Assembly: GCF_019597925.1 (NCBI RefSeq)
Contig: NZ_CP080442.1
Location: forward strand, 3,611,501 to 3,675,500
Length of the DNA: 64,000 bases
Direction: 5' to 3'
DNA from: [Clostridium] scindens
Lineage (GTDB): Bacteria > Bacillota > Clostridia > Lachnospirales > Lachnospiraceae
Of this stretch, positions 15,552 to 24,573 are shown piece after piece. The notes beneath the pieces are model-generated. The model was not told the origin of the DNA. It saw nothing but the letters and a program-made list of their open reading frames with translations, and searched no databases. The position numbers and the translations under genes were made by a program. Every line of letters begins with the position of its first letter. Positions within the stretch are counted from its first letter, which is position 1.

Positions 15552-17168
15552 CTACGAAAATAATTTATATGCATAGGCCTCCATGCAAAGAGGCATCAGA
15601 TCATCCATCGTCTCCAGGTCATTATATAGCAGTTCCTTGATCTTCCCCAATCGGTTGATCAGCGTGTTCCTGTGGATATACAACGCTTTGGCAGTCTCGC
15701 TGACATTGAACTTATACTCAAGAAAGCCCAGCAATGTCCGCGCAAGCTCTGTATTATTCTCCTTGTCGTATTCCTGCAGGTACTGTATATTATCACAGCA
15801 TCGCCCTTTCGTCTTTACCGGATACTGAAGCAGATAATCATAGAATTCTAATTGGTTATAAGCAAAGATCTTCTCTTTCAGCCCCAGTTTTTCTCCGATA
15901 TCGATCGCTTTCTCCGCCTCTTGATAGGACCTTCTTATTCCTGCAAAGTCCTGGCTGCTTTTTCCTATGCCTGCCAGCACATCCATCCCTTCTTTCAGGG
16001 CGTTCATCTTCCGTATGATTGTTTCTGCCAGTTTTTTCGCCGCGTTACATATAAAGGGATTGCTTTTTGCCTGGCCTGCGAAAAGATAGATGATGAACTT
16101 GCGGTCGCGGCTTAAGATATAAGGCTCGAAGTTGCGAAGTTCTCTGCAATTGCGGATGCATCCGTCTATAATCCCCCTGTAGTCAGTATTGTAGTCGAAT
16201 CCTGTCCGTATCTGCAGAAGCACCATGACCCGCTTCTTCTCAAAAGGCATTTCTATCTCCCGCAGTATATTCTTTAATTCCCCGTCGTCGAACTGACGCA
16301 GCCCATTCAGATATTCATATAGATCTTTGTGGTACGAATCCTCAAATTCATATCTGTCCTCCTGCCTTGATCTGGCCTGCTCCAGCGCCATGCTTAAGAT
16401 CTTGATGCAGCGTTCGATAATGAACTTTTCTTCCTTATCCAGATCCCCCACATCTTCCAGCACAAGCAGGAGCGCGTTGGATTCTGCCCCGGGAATGGTA
16501 ACCGTATATCCTTTTCTCTGGGTCTGGTCAGGGAATAGGAAGACGCTTTCATTGGTCTGCGAGGAGTGCAGCCGTTTTATCTCGCTGTCCTTGATGCACA
16601 GTTTCTTGTCATTCATCCTTTTGGCCGCATATACGCACTTATAATCGCTGTCCATAAGGATGACCGTTCGTTTCAGGAATTCCGCGATCCGGTAGACAAT
16701 TTCCATCGTTCCCCGCTTGGAAAAGAAGATATCTGATATGTCTTCTATTAATTTCTGCTCTCTCACCCTGCTTCTGTAACTCAGATCATAGATGTGGTTA
16801 TAGATTGCCTGGCAGACCTCGGATAGAGAATAATAAAATGGCAGTTCAAGAAGCGGAAGCCCCGCCTTTGCGGCCTCGCTGACCATGATCTCCGGGAGTT
16901 CCTGCAGATAGTCCCTGATCTTGACTCCCAGCCCGGCACAGCCGGCTTCTTTTAATTCATGGATGATTCTCTTCTGAGCCTGCGCGTCATCCACAAGAAA
17001 ATAGCCGGATGTAATCACCAGTTCATCCTGCTTTACCCACCGAATGGCATCCGGATTATCCAGCACGCTTACGCCATCAAACCGGGCGTTTGGCAGATCA
17101 TCGCAAGCAACACATTTTATATTTTTCAACCCGCTGGCTGTTATTAGCCATTCTAAACTAGTTTTCAT
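15552..17168 (-). CDS. PucR family transcriptional regulator
   Basis: A 538-residue regulator. Residues about 10-125 match the PucR N-terminal domain (VKQDELVITSGYFL, GLPLLELPFYYSLSEV). A central region of about 250 residues is variable. The C-terminal 65 residues form the CdaR/PucR-type HTH (FNVSETAKALYIHRNTLINR). In Bacillus the namesake controls purine catabolism. Lying within the operon, it is the likely regulator of the pathway and its inducer is probably a pathway intermediate. Confidence 0.92.
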   Translation of the reverse strand: MKTSLEWLITASGLKNIKCVACDDLPNARFDGVSVLDNPDAIRWVKQDELVITSGYFLVDDAQAQKRIIHELKEAGCAGLGVKIRDYLQELPEIMVSEAAKAGLPLLELPFYYSLSEVCQAIYNHIYDLSYRSRVREQKLIEDISDIFFSKRGTMEIVYRIAEFLKRTVILMDSDYKCVYAAKRMNDKKLCIKDSEIKRLHSSQTNESVFLFPDQTQRKGYTVTIPGAESNALLLVLEDVGDLDKEEKFIIERCIKILSMALEQARSRQEDRYEFEDSYHKDLYEYLNGLRQFDDGELKNILREIEMPFEKKRVMVLLQIRTGFDYNTDYRGIIDGCIRNCRELRNFEPYILSRDRKFIIYLFAGQAKSNPFICNAAKKLAETIIRKMNALKEGMDVLAGIGKSSQDFAGIRRSYQEAEKAIDIGEKLGLKEKIFAYNQLEFYDYLLQYPVKTKGRCCDNIQYLQEYDKENNTELARTLLGFLEYKFNVSETAKALYIHRNTLINRLGKIKELLYNDLETMDDLMPLCMEAYAYKLFS

Positions 17169-17172
17169 CGAC

Positions 17173-18495
17173 TCACCTGCAAATATAGCATCCTTGCGGC
17201 GCCGGCTCTTTTACCATCACGCCTCGTAGATATGTCCTTTCTACGGCTCCCTGAAAACAGGAATTTTTATACACGCTACTCTTTACTTTCGTTTTCATCT
17301 GCGCTTCTCCAAAGACCGTCTTTTTTGTAGGATCCAGTATTGCCAGGTCGGCATCCTTTCCCAGCGCAATGCTTCCTTTCCTTTTATCAATTCCCATTAA
17401 GCCGGCCGGCTTATACGAAAATATCTGCGCAATACGCTCCAGGCTGATCCTTCCTTTGCAGTACCCTTCGGAATATAGTACCAGCAGAGTGCACTGGATT
17501 CCGGATATGCCTGCCCACGCGTCATCGGGTCCATCTGCCTCAGACTTATACGTGCTGGGAGAATGGTCAGAAGAAATAATATCAATATTGCCGCCTTCCA
17601 GTTCCTTCCATAACGCAGCCTTGTTCTCCTCATCCCGGATTGGCGGCGCGCACTTTAACAGTGCTCCCTTTTCTATATAATCTTCCTGTGAAAACATCAG
17701 ATAATGCGGACAGGTTTCGCAGGTCAGCCTTGCTCCCTGCCTTCTTGCCTCCTGGATGATCGGGATGCTCTTGGCGCTGCTTATATGGGCTATATGCACT
17801 CTGGCTCCTGTAAGCCGGGCAAATAGGGCACATTTTGCCACTGCCTCCATCTCGCTTACCTCTGGGCGCATCCTGCCAAGATGCTCCCACCTGCTGCTCC
17901 CCTTATATTTCTTCGTATAGTATTGGTTTATCGCTTCATTTTCCGCATGGATGATAATGGGAAAGTCTTCCGCTGCAGCCATGCGCATGGCCTCCAGCAG
18001 GATTGGATCCGTGACCTGCGCAAAATCTTTGGCCCCGCTGTCGCACAGGAATGCCTTAAGCCCTGCCGCGCCTTCCTTTAGCATATCCGGGATGGAAGCC
18101 AGATTATCTGTGGCAAGGCCGCCCCACGCCATATAATCGGTATAGGAATTTCCCTCGATTCTCTCAAGCTTCATCCGCAGGGTATCTCCGTTTACGGTAG
18201 CAGGTACATTATCTATTGGCATGTCTGCCACTGTAGTGATTCCTCCTTCCGCTGCCGCCAGAGATCCATGCCGCCAGTCTTCCATCTCTTCCGCGCCCAG
18301 ATCGTCCATATGGACATGCACATCTATTCCTCCAGGAAAGATATACCGTCCCGGAACCTCTAATGTATCTTTTGCTTCTCCAAGCATTCCCGGCAGGGAT
18401 AGGCCTGCTATCCTTCCATTTCTGATGCCTATATCCAGCTGCTGTTTTCCATCCGGGGTAATAACGCAGCCTCTCTTAATCGCCAAATCATACAT
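17173..18495 (-). CDS. Dihydroorotase/allantoinase/hydantoinase-family cyclic amidohydrolase
   Basis: A 440-residue enzyme. The binuclear metal site is visible as DVHVHM, a Lys in GLKAFLCDSG that would be carboxylated, IIIHAEN, VHIAHISSAKS and SSDHSP. GGITTVADMPIDNVPATV is closest in style to allantoinase (AllB). The family opens cyclic ureides, imides or hydantoins, so this step probably opens a ring. It is flanked by the PucR gene (4-bp gap) and the BtpA-like gene (2-bp gap). It is not an obvious pyrC, because no pyrimidine genes are near. The true substrate is unknown. Confidence 0.88.
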   Translation of the reverse strand: MYDLAIKRGCVITPDGKQQLDIGIRNGRIAGLSLPGMLGEAKDTLEVPGRYIFPGGIDVHVHMDDLGAEEMEDWRHGSLAAAEGGITTVADMPIDNVPATVNGDTLRMKLERIEGNSYTDYMAWGGLATDNLASIPDMLKEGAAGLKAFLCDSGAKDFAQVTDPILLEAMRMAAAEDFPIIIHAENEAINQYYTKKYKGSSRWEHLGRMRPEVSEMEAVAKCALFARLTGARVHIAHISSAKSIPIIQEARRQGARLTCETCPHYLMFSQEDYIEKGALLKCAPPIRDEENKAALWKELEGGNIDIISSDHSPSTYKSEADGPDDAWAGISGIQCTLLVLYSEGYCKGRISLERIAQIFSYKPAGLMGIDKRKGSIALGKDADLAILDPTKKTVFGEAQMKTKVKSSVYKNSCFQGAVERTYLRGVMVKEPAPQGCYICR

Positions 18496-18497
18496 AA

Positions 18498-19286
18498 CTA
18501 TCTACTCTTCCGGTAACATCTTACCTTGTCTGCAAAACGTTTAATTTTCTCTGCATCCCAGCGCAGCAGGCTTCCCGGCTTTGTTTCTTTGAGCATCAGG
18601 GAACTGCTTACCACCGCGCCTTCGCAATGATCCAGTATCTCGTATATATTATCTTCGTTGACGGAGCCGCCTACCAGCACCGGCTTTCCCAGTTCCATCT
18701 CTTGCGCTGTCTTTAGATACCGCAAGGTCTCCTGATAACTATGCCCGGTAAGTATGAGGCCATCCGCGCCTATGTGGCTTGCCCAGTCAATCGCCATATC
18801 TATCGGTACTCCGGGCATGGGAATCCCTTCCCTGTCATGCACGTCTGCGAGTATCTTCACCGGAGAGTTCAGCATCGCGCGGTACTGCACTGCCGTCTCC
18901 CCAACGCCTGTGCGGATTCCTTCCGCCTTATACATCGTTCCCGCAAATACCTTGATTCGCACAAAGTCTGCCCCCGCAGCCGTAGCCGCCGCGATAGGCG
19001 CCTCGCCGTCATGCGACTGCATGATCATTCCCAGCCGAATGTCCGGCATCTCCATCTTCACCATCTTGGCGAGAGAGGCCATCAGGGCGATCGTCTCCGG
19101 CATGGCGGGACCCAGATTCAGATTTTCATCCTGGATATATACAGTATCGATTCCATTGTCATAATGAACCTTAACGTTGGTCATGACATATTCTTCTATC
19201 TCCGCAATCGACTGGGACGGGTTATTCCTTCCGTAGTACGGAAGATGCACTGCCCCGATAATGATTGGCTCTTTCGTATATCTCAT
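18498..19286 (-). CDS. BtpA/SgcQ family TIM-barrel protein
   Basis: A 262-residue protein of the BtpA family (E. coli SgcQ is a member). Typical segments are IIGAVHLPYYGRN, AAATAAGADFVRIKVFAGTMY, ILADVHDREG, LILTGHSYQETL and KPVLVGGSVNEDNI, a phosphate-binding-barrel type ending. BtpA was named for a role in photosystem I build-up in cyanobacteria; the family's reaction is not established, and in heterotrophs it sits in sugar or nucleoside-like operons. ATG at 19286 follows GGAGGG; it overlaps the kinase gene by 4 bp. Confidence 0.85.
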   Translation of the reverse strand: MRYTKEPIIIGAVHLPYYGRNNPSQSIAEIEEYVMTNVKVHYDNGIDTVYIQDENLNLGPAMPETIALMASLAKMVKMEMPDIRLGMIMQSHDGEAPIAAATAAGADFVRIKVFAGTMYKAEGIRTGVGETAVQYRAMLNSPVKILADVHDREGIPMPGVPIDMAIDWASHIGADGLILTGHSYQETLRYLKTAQEMELGKPVLVGGSVNEDNIYEILDHCEGAVVSSSLMLKETKPGSLLRWDAEKIKRFADKVRCYRKSR

Positions 19287-20263
19287 TCTTTTCCCTCCAT
19301 GGTATAGCACACGACTTCCTTTAGGCGCTTCTCGGCCATCTCTCTGCTTACATGGAGTGCAGGCTCGATCCCAAAATCTTCTATTATAAAGGAAGAAGAT
19401 ACTGTCCCGTATTTCGCTGCCGTCACAAGATCATGGGTCTTGCTGTATCCAACCAGGAATCCGCCGCAGAAACTGTCTCCAGCTCCTGTTGGGTCCTTGA
19501 CTGTATCTGAGTGATATGCATTCACAAATATAATTTCTTTATTTACATATACCAGGCAGCCTCTTTTCCCGATCTTGATCACTACATTCCTTGCTCCAAG
19601 CTGCATCATCCTTTCTGCGGCCTCCGCCATAGGAATATCGCCGAAGATGCCCTTCACCTCTACTTCGCTTGGGATGACTACATCTACCAGGCTGAATAGC
19701 TCCGGCAATTTGTCAATGCATTCCGGCTTCATATAGTCGCTTCCTGTATCAAGCACGATGATCCCATCCGGATTCTTCTCTCTGAAGTATTTGGCATAGC
19801 CTAACTGCCTGTCGTAGTGGCGCGCTGCCAGGAAGACGTCAGCATCCGAATAACTGTCCGGTATGTCGCTGACGGTAGGCGCGAATATCTCATGCGCCAT
19901 CGTCACCATCTCGGGCGTCATCACCGGAAATCCCGCTATCAGTTCCCCGCTCTGCTCATCCTCATTAAAGGTTACCTCCCTGCGCTCTCCATTCTCATCG
20001 TAGATCATTCCCGCAAACATCATATGACGCATCGGTACATCTTTGATCCCTGTCGTGTCAATTCCCCGCTCTTCCAGCATCCGGATCCATTCCTGCGGAA
20101 TGTCCGTTCCTTTTCTGGAGACCACTCCTACTTCTCCATCGTGCCAGATTGAGATTCCTGCAGTTCCAAACGCGGCGTTTCCGCCAAAAACATTTAATTT
20201 TTTTATGCCCACCGTATTAATGATATTGTCAATACCGAGGCAGCCAACAGCTACATAATCCAT
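19283..20263 (-). CDS. PfkB family carbohydrate/nucleoside kinase
   Basis: A 326-residue ribokinase-fold kinase. The N-terminal FGGNAAFGTAGI segment resembles the sugar-binding signature, and the C-terminal KDPTGAGDSFCGGFLVGY is the PfkB signature 2 with the anion hole and catalytic Asp. Family substrates include ribose, nucleosides, fructoselysine (FrlD) and KDG. Together with the preceding SIS-domain gene it recalls the FrlB-FrlD pair of Amadori-product catabolism, in which kinase and deglycase act in sequence. This is an analogy from gene types, not a proven orthology. Confidence 0.9.
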   Translation of the reverse strand: MDYVAVGCLGIDNIINTVGIKKLNVFGGNAAFGTAGISIWHDGEVGVVSRKGTDIPQEWIRMLEERGIDTTGIKDVPMRHMMFAGMIYDENGERREVTFNEDEQSGELIAGFPVMTPEMVTMAHEIFAPTVSDIPDSYSDADVFLAARHYDRQLGYAKYFREKNPDGIIVLDTGSDYMKPECIDKLPELFSLVDVVIPSEVEVKGIFGDIPMAEAAERMMQLGARNVVIKIGKRGCLVYVNKEIIFVNAYHSDTVKDPTGAGDSFCGGFLVGYSKTHDLVTAAKYGTVSSSFIIEDFGIEPALHVSREMAEKRLKEVVCYTMEGKE

Positions 20264-20275
20264 ATGCCAGCGCTC

Positions 20276-21466
20276 CTATTCCCCTAATTTTTTCCTTGCT
20301 TCTTTTTCCTGCTCGACGGAAAGGTAATATCCGAATAGCTGAAGCGGAACGGCGTATACGAAGTTTGCAAAACACTCTTTTGCTTCCGGCAGTATTACCG
20401 CTTCGTCAGCCTCCTGTATCAGTGCTTCTTCGTTGTCTGACGTAAGCACGTAGATGCTTCCTCCCAGTTCCTTTCCTGCCCATATGGTCTCCAGGGCCCT
20501 CTGGTCAGAATATCCCGGGGGCGCGATCAGGAACAGCGGATCGCCCTTCTTCAGGGTATTATAGTGATGGAATTCTTCCAGCAGGACCGGCATTGCATAG
20601 ACCGGCGTCGCTTCCTTGACTTTTGCGGATCCATATTCCGCACATGTGAAGAATGGACCGCCGCCGCAGAAAAAGAACATCTTTTTGCTATATAATCTTT
20701 CTGCCATTCCTTTCATCTTTTCTTCCGTCATATGAATGGCCTGTTCCATCAATTCTGGAATCTTGTCAAACTCCTTCTCATAGTAATCCACTTTCTCCGG
20801 ATCAATTCCCAGCGTTTTCCCCAGTTCTAACCCCAGCCTCACGACAGCTGCCATGGCAGATGTGGATGACTGGGTAGGCCAGCCTTTTCTTGACGCATGA
20901 ATGATGATGCCAGCCGTGGCGGCCTTCATAAGCGGAGAGTCCGGCGTATTCGACAGCGCAAGCGTCTGTGCCCCGCGCGCCCTGGCCGCCAGCAGAGCCT
21001 CGACTACTCTTACAGTCCTGCCGCTGGAAGACAGCGTGATCACCAGCGTCTCTTCATTCACCGCCCCGCTATTATAATAGGCAAAATCCAATGCGTCCTC
21101 TTCCTTGCATGGAATGCCCAGCAACGACTCCAGGAAGAACCTGACGCCACGAAGCGCCGCTACCGAATCCCCGCAGCCAATCATATAGATCTGCCGGATC
21201 TTCTTCTTTCCCAAAAGCCCTGCCACCTTCCTGATGGCGGCATCTTCCTTGTCTAGCGTCTCGCGTATCTTATCCGGCTGTCCCAGCAATTCCTCATACG
21301 TATAGGAATTCCGCTTCAGCCTTCGCTCATCCAGCGGATCATCGCCAGCGACTACTTTCCATGTATTATCCCCTTCTTCTTCGTAAAGATTCCTAAGCAA
21401 AGCACGATCTGCTTCGCTAAGAATGGAATCCTCCCTTAATAATGGCGGCATAATCTTACAATTCAT
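20276..21466 (-). CDS. SIS domain protein (AgaS/FrlB-like isomerase or deglycase)
   Basis: A 396-residue protein with two SIS phosphosugar-binding domains. The first (about 105-250) contains IYMIGCGDSVAALRG and VITLSSSGRTVRVVEALLAA; the second (about 275-390) contains KMFFFCGGGPFFTCAEYGSAK and EEFHHYNTLKKGDPLFLIAP. No glutaminase domain is present, so it is not GlmS. The class includes FrlB, AgaS and similar enzymes acting on phosphorylated amino sugars. It overlaps the second ATPase gene by 11 bp, which ties transport to the first catabolic steps. Confidence 0.88.
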   Translation of the reverse strand: MNCKIMPPLLREDSILSEADRALLRNLYEEEGDNTWKVVAGDDPLDERRLKRNSYTYEELLGQPDKIRETLDKEDAAIRKVAGLLGKKKIRQIYMIGCGDSVAALRGVRFFLESLLGIPCKEEDALDFAYYNSGAVNEETLVITLSSSGRTVRVVEALLAARARGAQTLALSNTPDSPLMKAATAGIIIHASRKGWPTQSSTSAMAAVVRLGLELGKTLGIDPEKVDYYEKEFDKIPELMEQAIHMTEEKMKGMAERLYSKKMFFFCGGGPFFTCAEYGSAKVKEATPVYAMPVLLEEFHHYNTLKKGDPLFLIAPPGYSDQRALETIWAGKELGGSIYVLTSDNEEALIQEADEAVILPEAKECFANFVYAVPLQLFGYYLSVEQEKEARKKLGE

Positions 21467-22280
21467 ATTCTGTTTCTCTCCTTGCTAATGCTTCTATTAG
21501 TTGTTCATTGGTTGTGATCTCTTCGCCCAGAGAAAGCTCCCTGGCAAACCTGACTGCATACGGCGTCTTAAGCATCGCCTTCTGAAGCACTTCCTCGTCA
21601 TGGAATACCTCTTTCGGCGATCCTTCCTTGATAATCTTCTTTTTTGCCATTACGACAATCCTGTCAAAGGTATTGATCGCAAATTCAATATCATGCGTAA
21701 TGGTGATTACCGTCTTTCCCAGATCCTGCAGGCCGCGGATAATCTTATCCAGGCTCAGAAGCCCCACGCGGTCCTGCCCTGCTGTCGGCTCATCAAAGAT
21801 ATAGACTTCCGGATCAGAAGCAATGACCGCTGCGATGGCCACAAATTTCCTTATGGACAGCGGAAGAGAAAATGGATTCTCATCCTTGGCATCTGCAAGC
21901 CCCGTCATCTCAAGCGCCTTGCGGCATCTTGCCTGTACTTCCTCATCCGGCAGCTTCAAGGCTGTCTTCGGGCCAAACTCTACTTCCTCCTGCACGGTCG
22001 CATGAAACAGCTGGTCGTCCGGATTCTGGAATACATACCCGACCTCTCTGGATATCTGGGCAGTCGTATAATCCTTCGTATTCTTGTCGCCTACCATGAC
22101 CGTCCCCTTGGTGGGGCGGCGCATATTATTCATCATTCTTACCGTAGTCGTCTTGCCTGCGCCATTCTGGCCAAGTATGGCTACCCTTTCTCCCTGCCTG
22201 ATAGAAAGAGAAATATCGGACACGGCTTCATACCCGTTCTTATATGTAAACGATACGTGGTCTAATAAAATATCTCCCAT
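21456..22280 (-). CDS. ECF transporter ATPase with degenerate signature motif
   Basis: A 274-residue ABC ATPase. Walker A is GQNGAGKTT, the Q-loop is VFQNPDDQLF, Walker B is VYIFDEPT and the H-loop is TITHD. The ABC signature LSGGQ is not present; the region reads FSLPLSIRKFVAIAA. With the other ATPase and the T and S proteins it would form an ECF importer. The altered signature suggests an asymmetric ATPase pair in which one composite site hydrolyses poorly. It begins 12 bp after the other ATPase gene. Confidence 0.92.
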   Translation of the reverse strand: MGDILLDHVSFTYKNGYEAVSDISLSIRQGERVAILGQNGAGKTTTVRMMNNMRRPTKGTVMVGDKNTKDYTTAQISREVGYVFQNPDDQLFHATVQEEVEFGPKTALKLPDEEVQARCRKALEMTGLADAKDENPFSLPLSIRKFVAIAAVIASDPEVYIFDEPTAGQDRVGLLSLDKIIRGLQDLGKTVITITHDIEFAINTFDRIVVMAKKKIIKEGSPKEVFHDEEVLQKAMLKTPYAVRFARELSLGEEITTNEQLIEALARRETEYEL

Positions 22281-22292
22281 AATATTTCCTCT

Positions 22293-23138
22293 CTACACAT
22301 TTCTTAATAGTCTCATTGCCTCATCATAGGTGACCGGAATATTGTCGTAGCATCTCCCTTTTTTCCTCAGCTCATTAAATATGACGCTGATCTGGGGAAG
22401 CTGGATGCCATGCTCTTCCAGGCTTCTATCTGCCAGCACCTTTTCCGTAGGCCCTGTTACGATATTCATGCCGTCTTCCAGCACGATGATCTCATCCGCA
22501 TATTCCGCTAAAAGATCCATCTTGTGCTCTACCAGAAGGATGGTCTTCCCATCCTCCTTGAGCCGCTCGATGATTTTAAATATGCTCTCGGTTCCTTCCG
22601 GATCCAGCTGAGACGTAGGCTCATCGATAACCAGTATCTCCGGGTCCAGCACCAGAACGGATGCCAGTGCCACCCTCTGCTGCTGTCCACCGGATAGTTC
22701 ATAAGGGTTCTTTAGAAGCAGCGCTTCAATATCCGTCTTCTTTGCGATCGCTACAACGCGCTCTTCCATCTCCTCGGGGTCTACGCCCAGGTTTTCAAGC
22801 CCATAGGCAATCTCTTCCAGCACGGTCTCTCTTACTCCCGATATCTGGCTGAACGGATTCTGCAGGACATACCCGATCATCCGGGATACCTCGCCTTCCT
22901 GGTATTCGTCAATGTCCTTGCCTTTTATCAGAACCTCTCCTTTTAATGTTCCTTTCTCGAATTTGGTGGCAAATCCGCATATCGTCAGGCAAAGAGTCGT
23001 CTTGCCCGAGCCGTTTCCCCCCACCATTCCATAGAGTTTTCCTGCTTCCAGGCTTAAGGAAATATCTTTTAGCGCCGGTGCGGAATTTAACGGGTATGTA
23101 TAGGTTACATTCTTCAGTTCAATTATCTTCTCAGCCAT
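22293..23138 (-). CDS. ECF transporter ATPase (canonical)
   Basis: A 281-residue ABC ATPase with Walker A GGNGSGKTT, Q-loop VLQNPFSQ, signature ELSGGQQQRVALAS, Walker B ILVIDEPTSQLD and H-loop LLVEHKMD. It is the canonical member of the heterodimer that drives the ECF importer. It overlaps the T-component gene by 16 bp, and the start has AGGAGG upstream. Confidence 0.94.
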   Translation of the reverse strand: MAEKIIELKNVTYTYPLNSAPALKDISLSLEAGKLYGMVGGNGSGKTTLCLTICGFATKFEKGTLKGEVLIKGKDIDEYQEGEVSRMIGYVLQNPFSQISGVRETVLEEIAYGLENLGVDPEEMEERVVAIAKKTDIEALLLKNPYELSGGQQQRVALASVLVLDPEILVIDEPTSQLDPEGTESIFKIIERLKEDGKTILLVEHKMDLLAEYADEIIVLEDGMNIVTGPTEKVLADRSLEEHGIQLPQISVIFNELRKKGRCYDNIPVTYDEAMRLLRNV

Positions 23139-23920
23139 AATATGGTTCCTCCTATCGCACAGACCACTATCACCGCAGTCACGGCCAGCGCCCTCTTTTC
23201 ATACCCGTTGCGTGTGGCAGGAATCATGATCGTCTTCTGGCATTTTACCGAAAATGCCTTGGATTCCAAAGTCAGGGCCCTCTCCCCCACTTCCAGCATG
23301 GCATTTACCACCAGCGGGATTATGATGGGGACAAAGGCTTTCGCCCTTACGAATATATTTCCTTCTGTCTCGACGCCCCTGGCTCTCTGCGCGTCCATGA
23401 TCTTAAAAGTATTCTGCCTCATTACATCAATCATCTTGAATGTGGAAAGGAATACATAGGCGGCCTTGTGATGCAGCCCGCTTTGCTCCATTGCCGCGCT
23501 GATTTCCTGGTAGGTCGATGTCTTGAAAAGCCAGTAAAAAATACCAGCAAAATTCAGGATGTTGAAACTAAGGGTCAATCCTTTATCCAGCCCGCCTCTG
23601 TATATGTGCAGGAACTTCCACTGCCACATGAGCACCGGATCAGTCCCTTTGATCAGAAACGCCTGTATCACAAACAGGAAGCAGACCAGAAAACTGACCA
23701 TCTTTATAAAAGACAAATAATCCTTCAGCTGACCGCTCAATGCAAATATAAGCGGAATGCATAGAGACAGCGGAATCAGCAGCAAAGGCAGTCCGTATAT
23801 CTGTATCATGTTTGCCAGGACGATGAGTATCACATACATTCCCAGCATCTCGATCTTGCACATCGGATATAATCCGGCTATTTTGTTCTTCTTTTTTTCC
23901 ATCAATTGTTCTCGGTACAT
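23123..23920 (-). CDS. ECF transporter transmembrane component T (EcfT/CbiQ-like)
   Basis: A 265-residue membrane protein. The N-terminal half has four to five hydrophobic spans. The cytoplasmic part has two Ala-Arg-Gly type coupling segments (MDAQRARGVETEG and a later MLEVGERALTLESKAF), which in EcfT insert into the ATPases. A last hydrophobic span is near the C-terminus (ALAVTAVIVVCAIGGTILWL). ATG at 23920 follows GGAGG; the ORF extends 6 codons further without a better site. Confidence 0.9.
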   Translation of the reverse strand: MYREQLMEKKKNKIAGLYPMCKIEMLGMYVILIVLANMIQIYGLPLLLIPLSLCIPLIFALSGQLKDYLSFIKMVSFLVCFLFVIQAFLIKGTDPVLMWQWKFLHIYRGGLDKGLTLSFNILNFAGIFYWLFKTSTYQEISAAMEQSGLHHKAAYVFLSTFKMIDVMRQNTFKIMDAQRARGVETEGNIFVRAKAFVPIIIPLVVNAMLEVGERALTLESKAFSVKCQKTIMIPATRNGYEKRALAVTAVIVVCAIGGTILWLRR

Positions 23921-23952
23921 ATATCCCTCCATCTGCATTGGCCGCTTTGGAA

Positions 23953-24573
23953 TTACTCTGATTTCTTCTTAGTAAAGTTGGCTCCCAGACTGTACTTAAT
24001 AAGCGTCCGGTCTGGAATAACCTTGACAACGGCAAAGGCGATAACCATGGCAAGCGCCCGGTCAATAAGGTTGATCCAGAAATCCGTGCCTACAACGGCC
24101 GCTATAATATTGGCGCCGGATGCCAGAAGGCCCGCGATCGCAACAGACTGCCCGCCGTTTCCTGATACGCCGCCAAACGCGAAGATGGTGATAGGCGATG
24201 CCGTACAGATCGTTACAAGATCCAGGACTAAAACGATAATGATCAGTTTCCACTTCTGTGCAGAAAACCATTTCTTCCTTGCGAACAGGCCGGCTGCTAT
24301 ACCGCAGGCTGCAGATGTAATCGCAAATGGAATCAATGTCGGATTATCGGTGATACCCATACACAGGTTGGTAAGTATTCCTGTCACCGCGGCTGGCCAA
24401 GGCCCCGCAAGCATTGCCATCAATACCGTGCCGATAACATCCAGGAAGATAGGCAGCTTTAAAAGCTGCACGATCTGGTCGCCTACCACATTGATCGCTA
24501 CGCAGATGGGAATCGTCAGAATCGCCACCATTGAAAAGTCTTCCTTGATTGAATAAGTTTTTGTTTTTTTCAT
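23953..24573 (-). CDS. ECF transporter substrate-binding S component
   Basis: A 206-residue membrane protein with about five to six hydrophobic helices. Features include MVAILTIPICVAINVVGDQI at the N-terminus, a Gly/Pro-rich LAGPWPAAVTGILTNLCMG, and AFGGVSGNGG later. S components bind the vitamin or small molecule to be imported. It is the first gene of the 12-gene operon, after AAGGAGGG. Its sequence does not let me name the ligand; none of the vitamin riboswitches I know is visible in the 327-bp upstream spacer. Confidence 0.85.
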   Translation of the reverse strand: MKKTKTYSIKEDFSMVAILTIPICVAINVVGDQIVQLLKLPIFLDVIGTVLMAMLAGPWPAAVTGILTNLCMGITDNPTLIPFAITSAACGIAAGLFARKKWFSAQKWKLIIIVLVLDLVTICTASPITIFAFGGVSGNGGQSVAIAGLLASGANIIAAVVGTDFWINLIDRALAMVIAFAVVKVIPDRTLIKYSLGANFTKKKSE

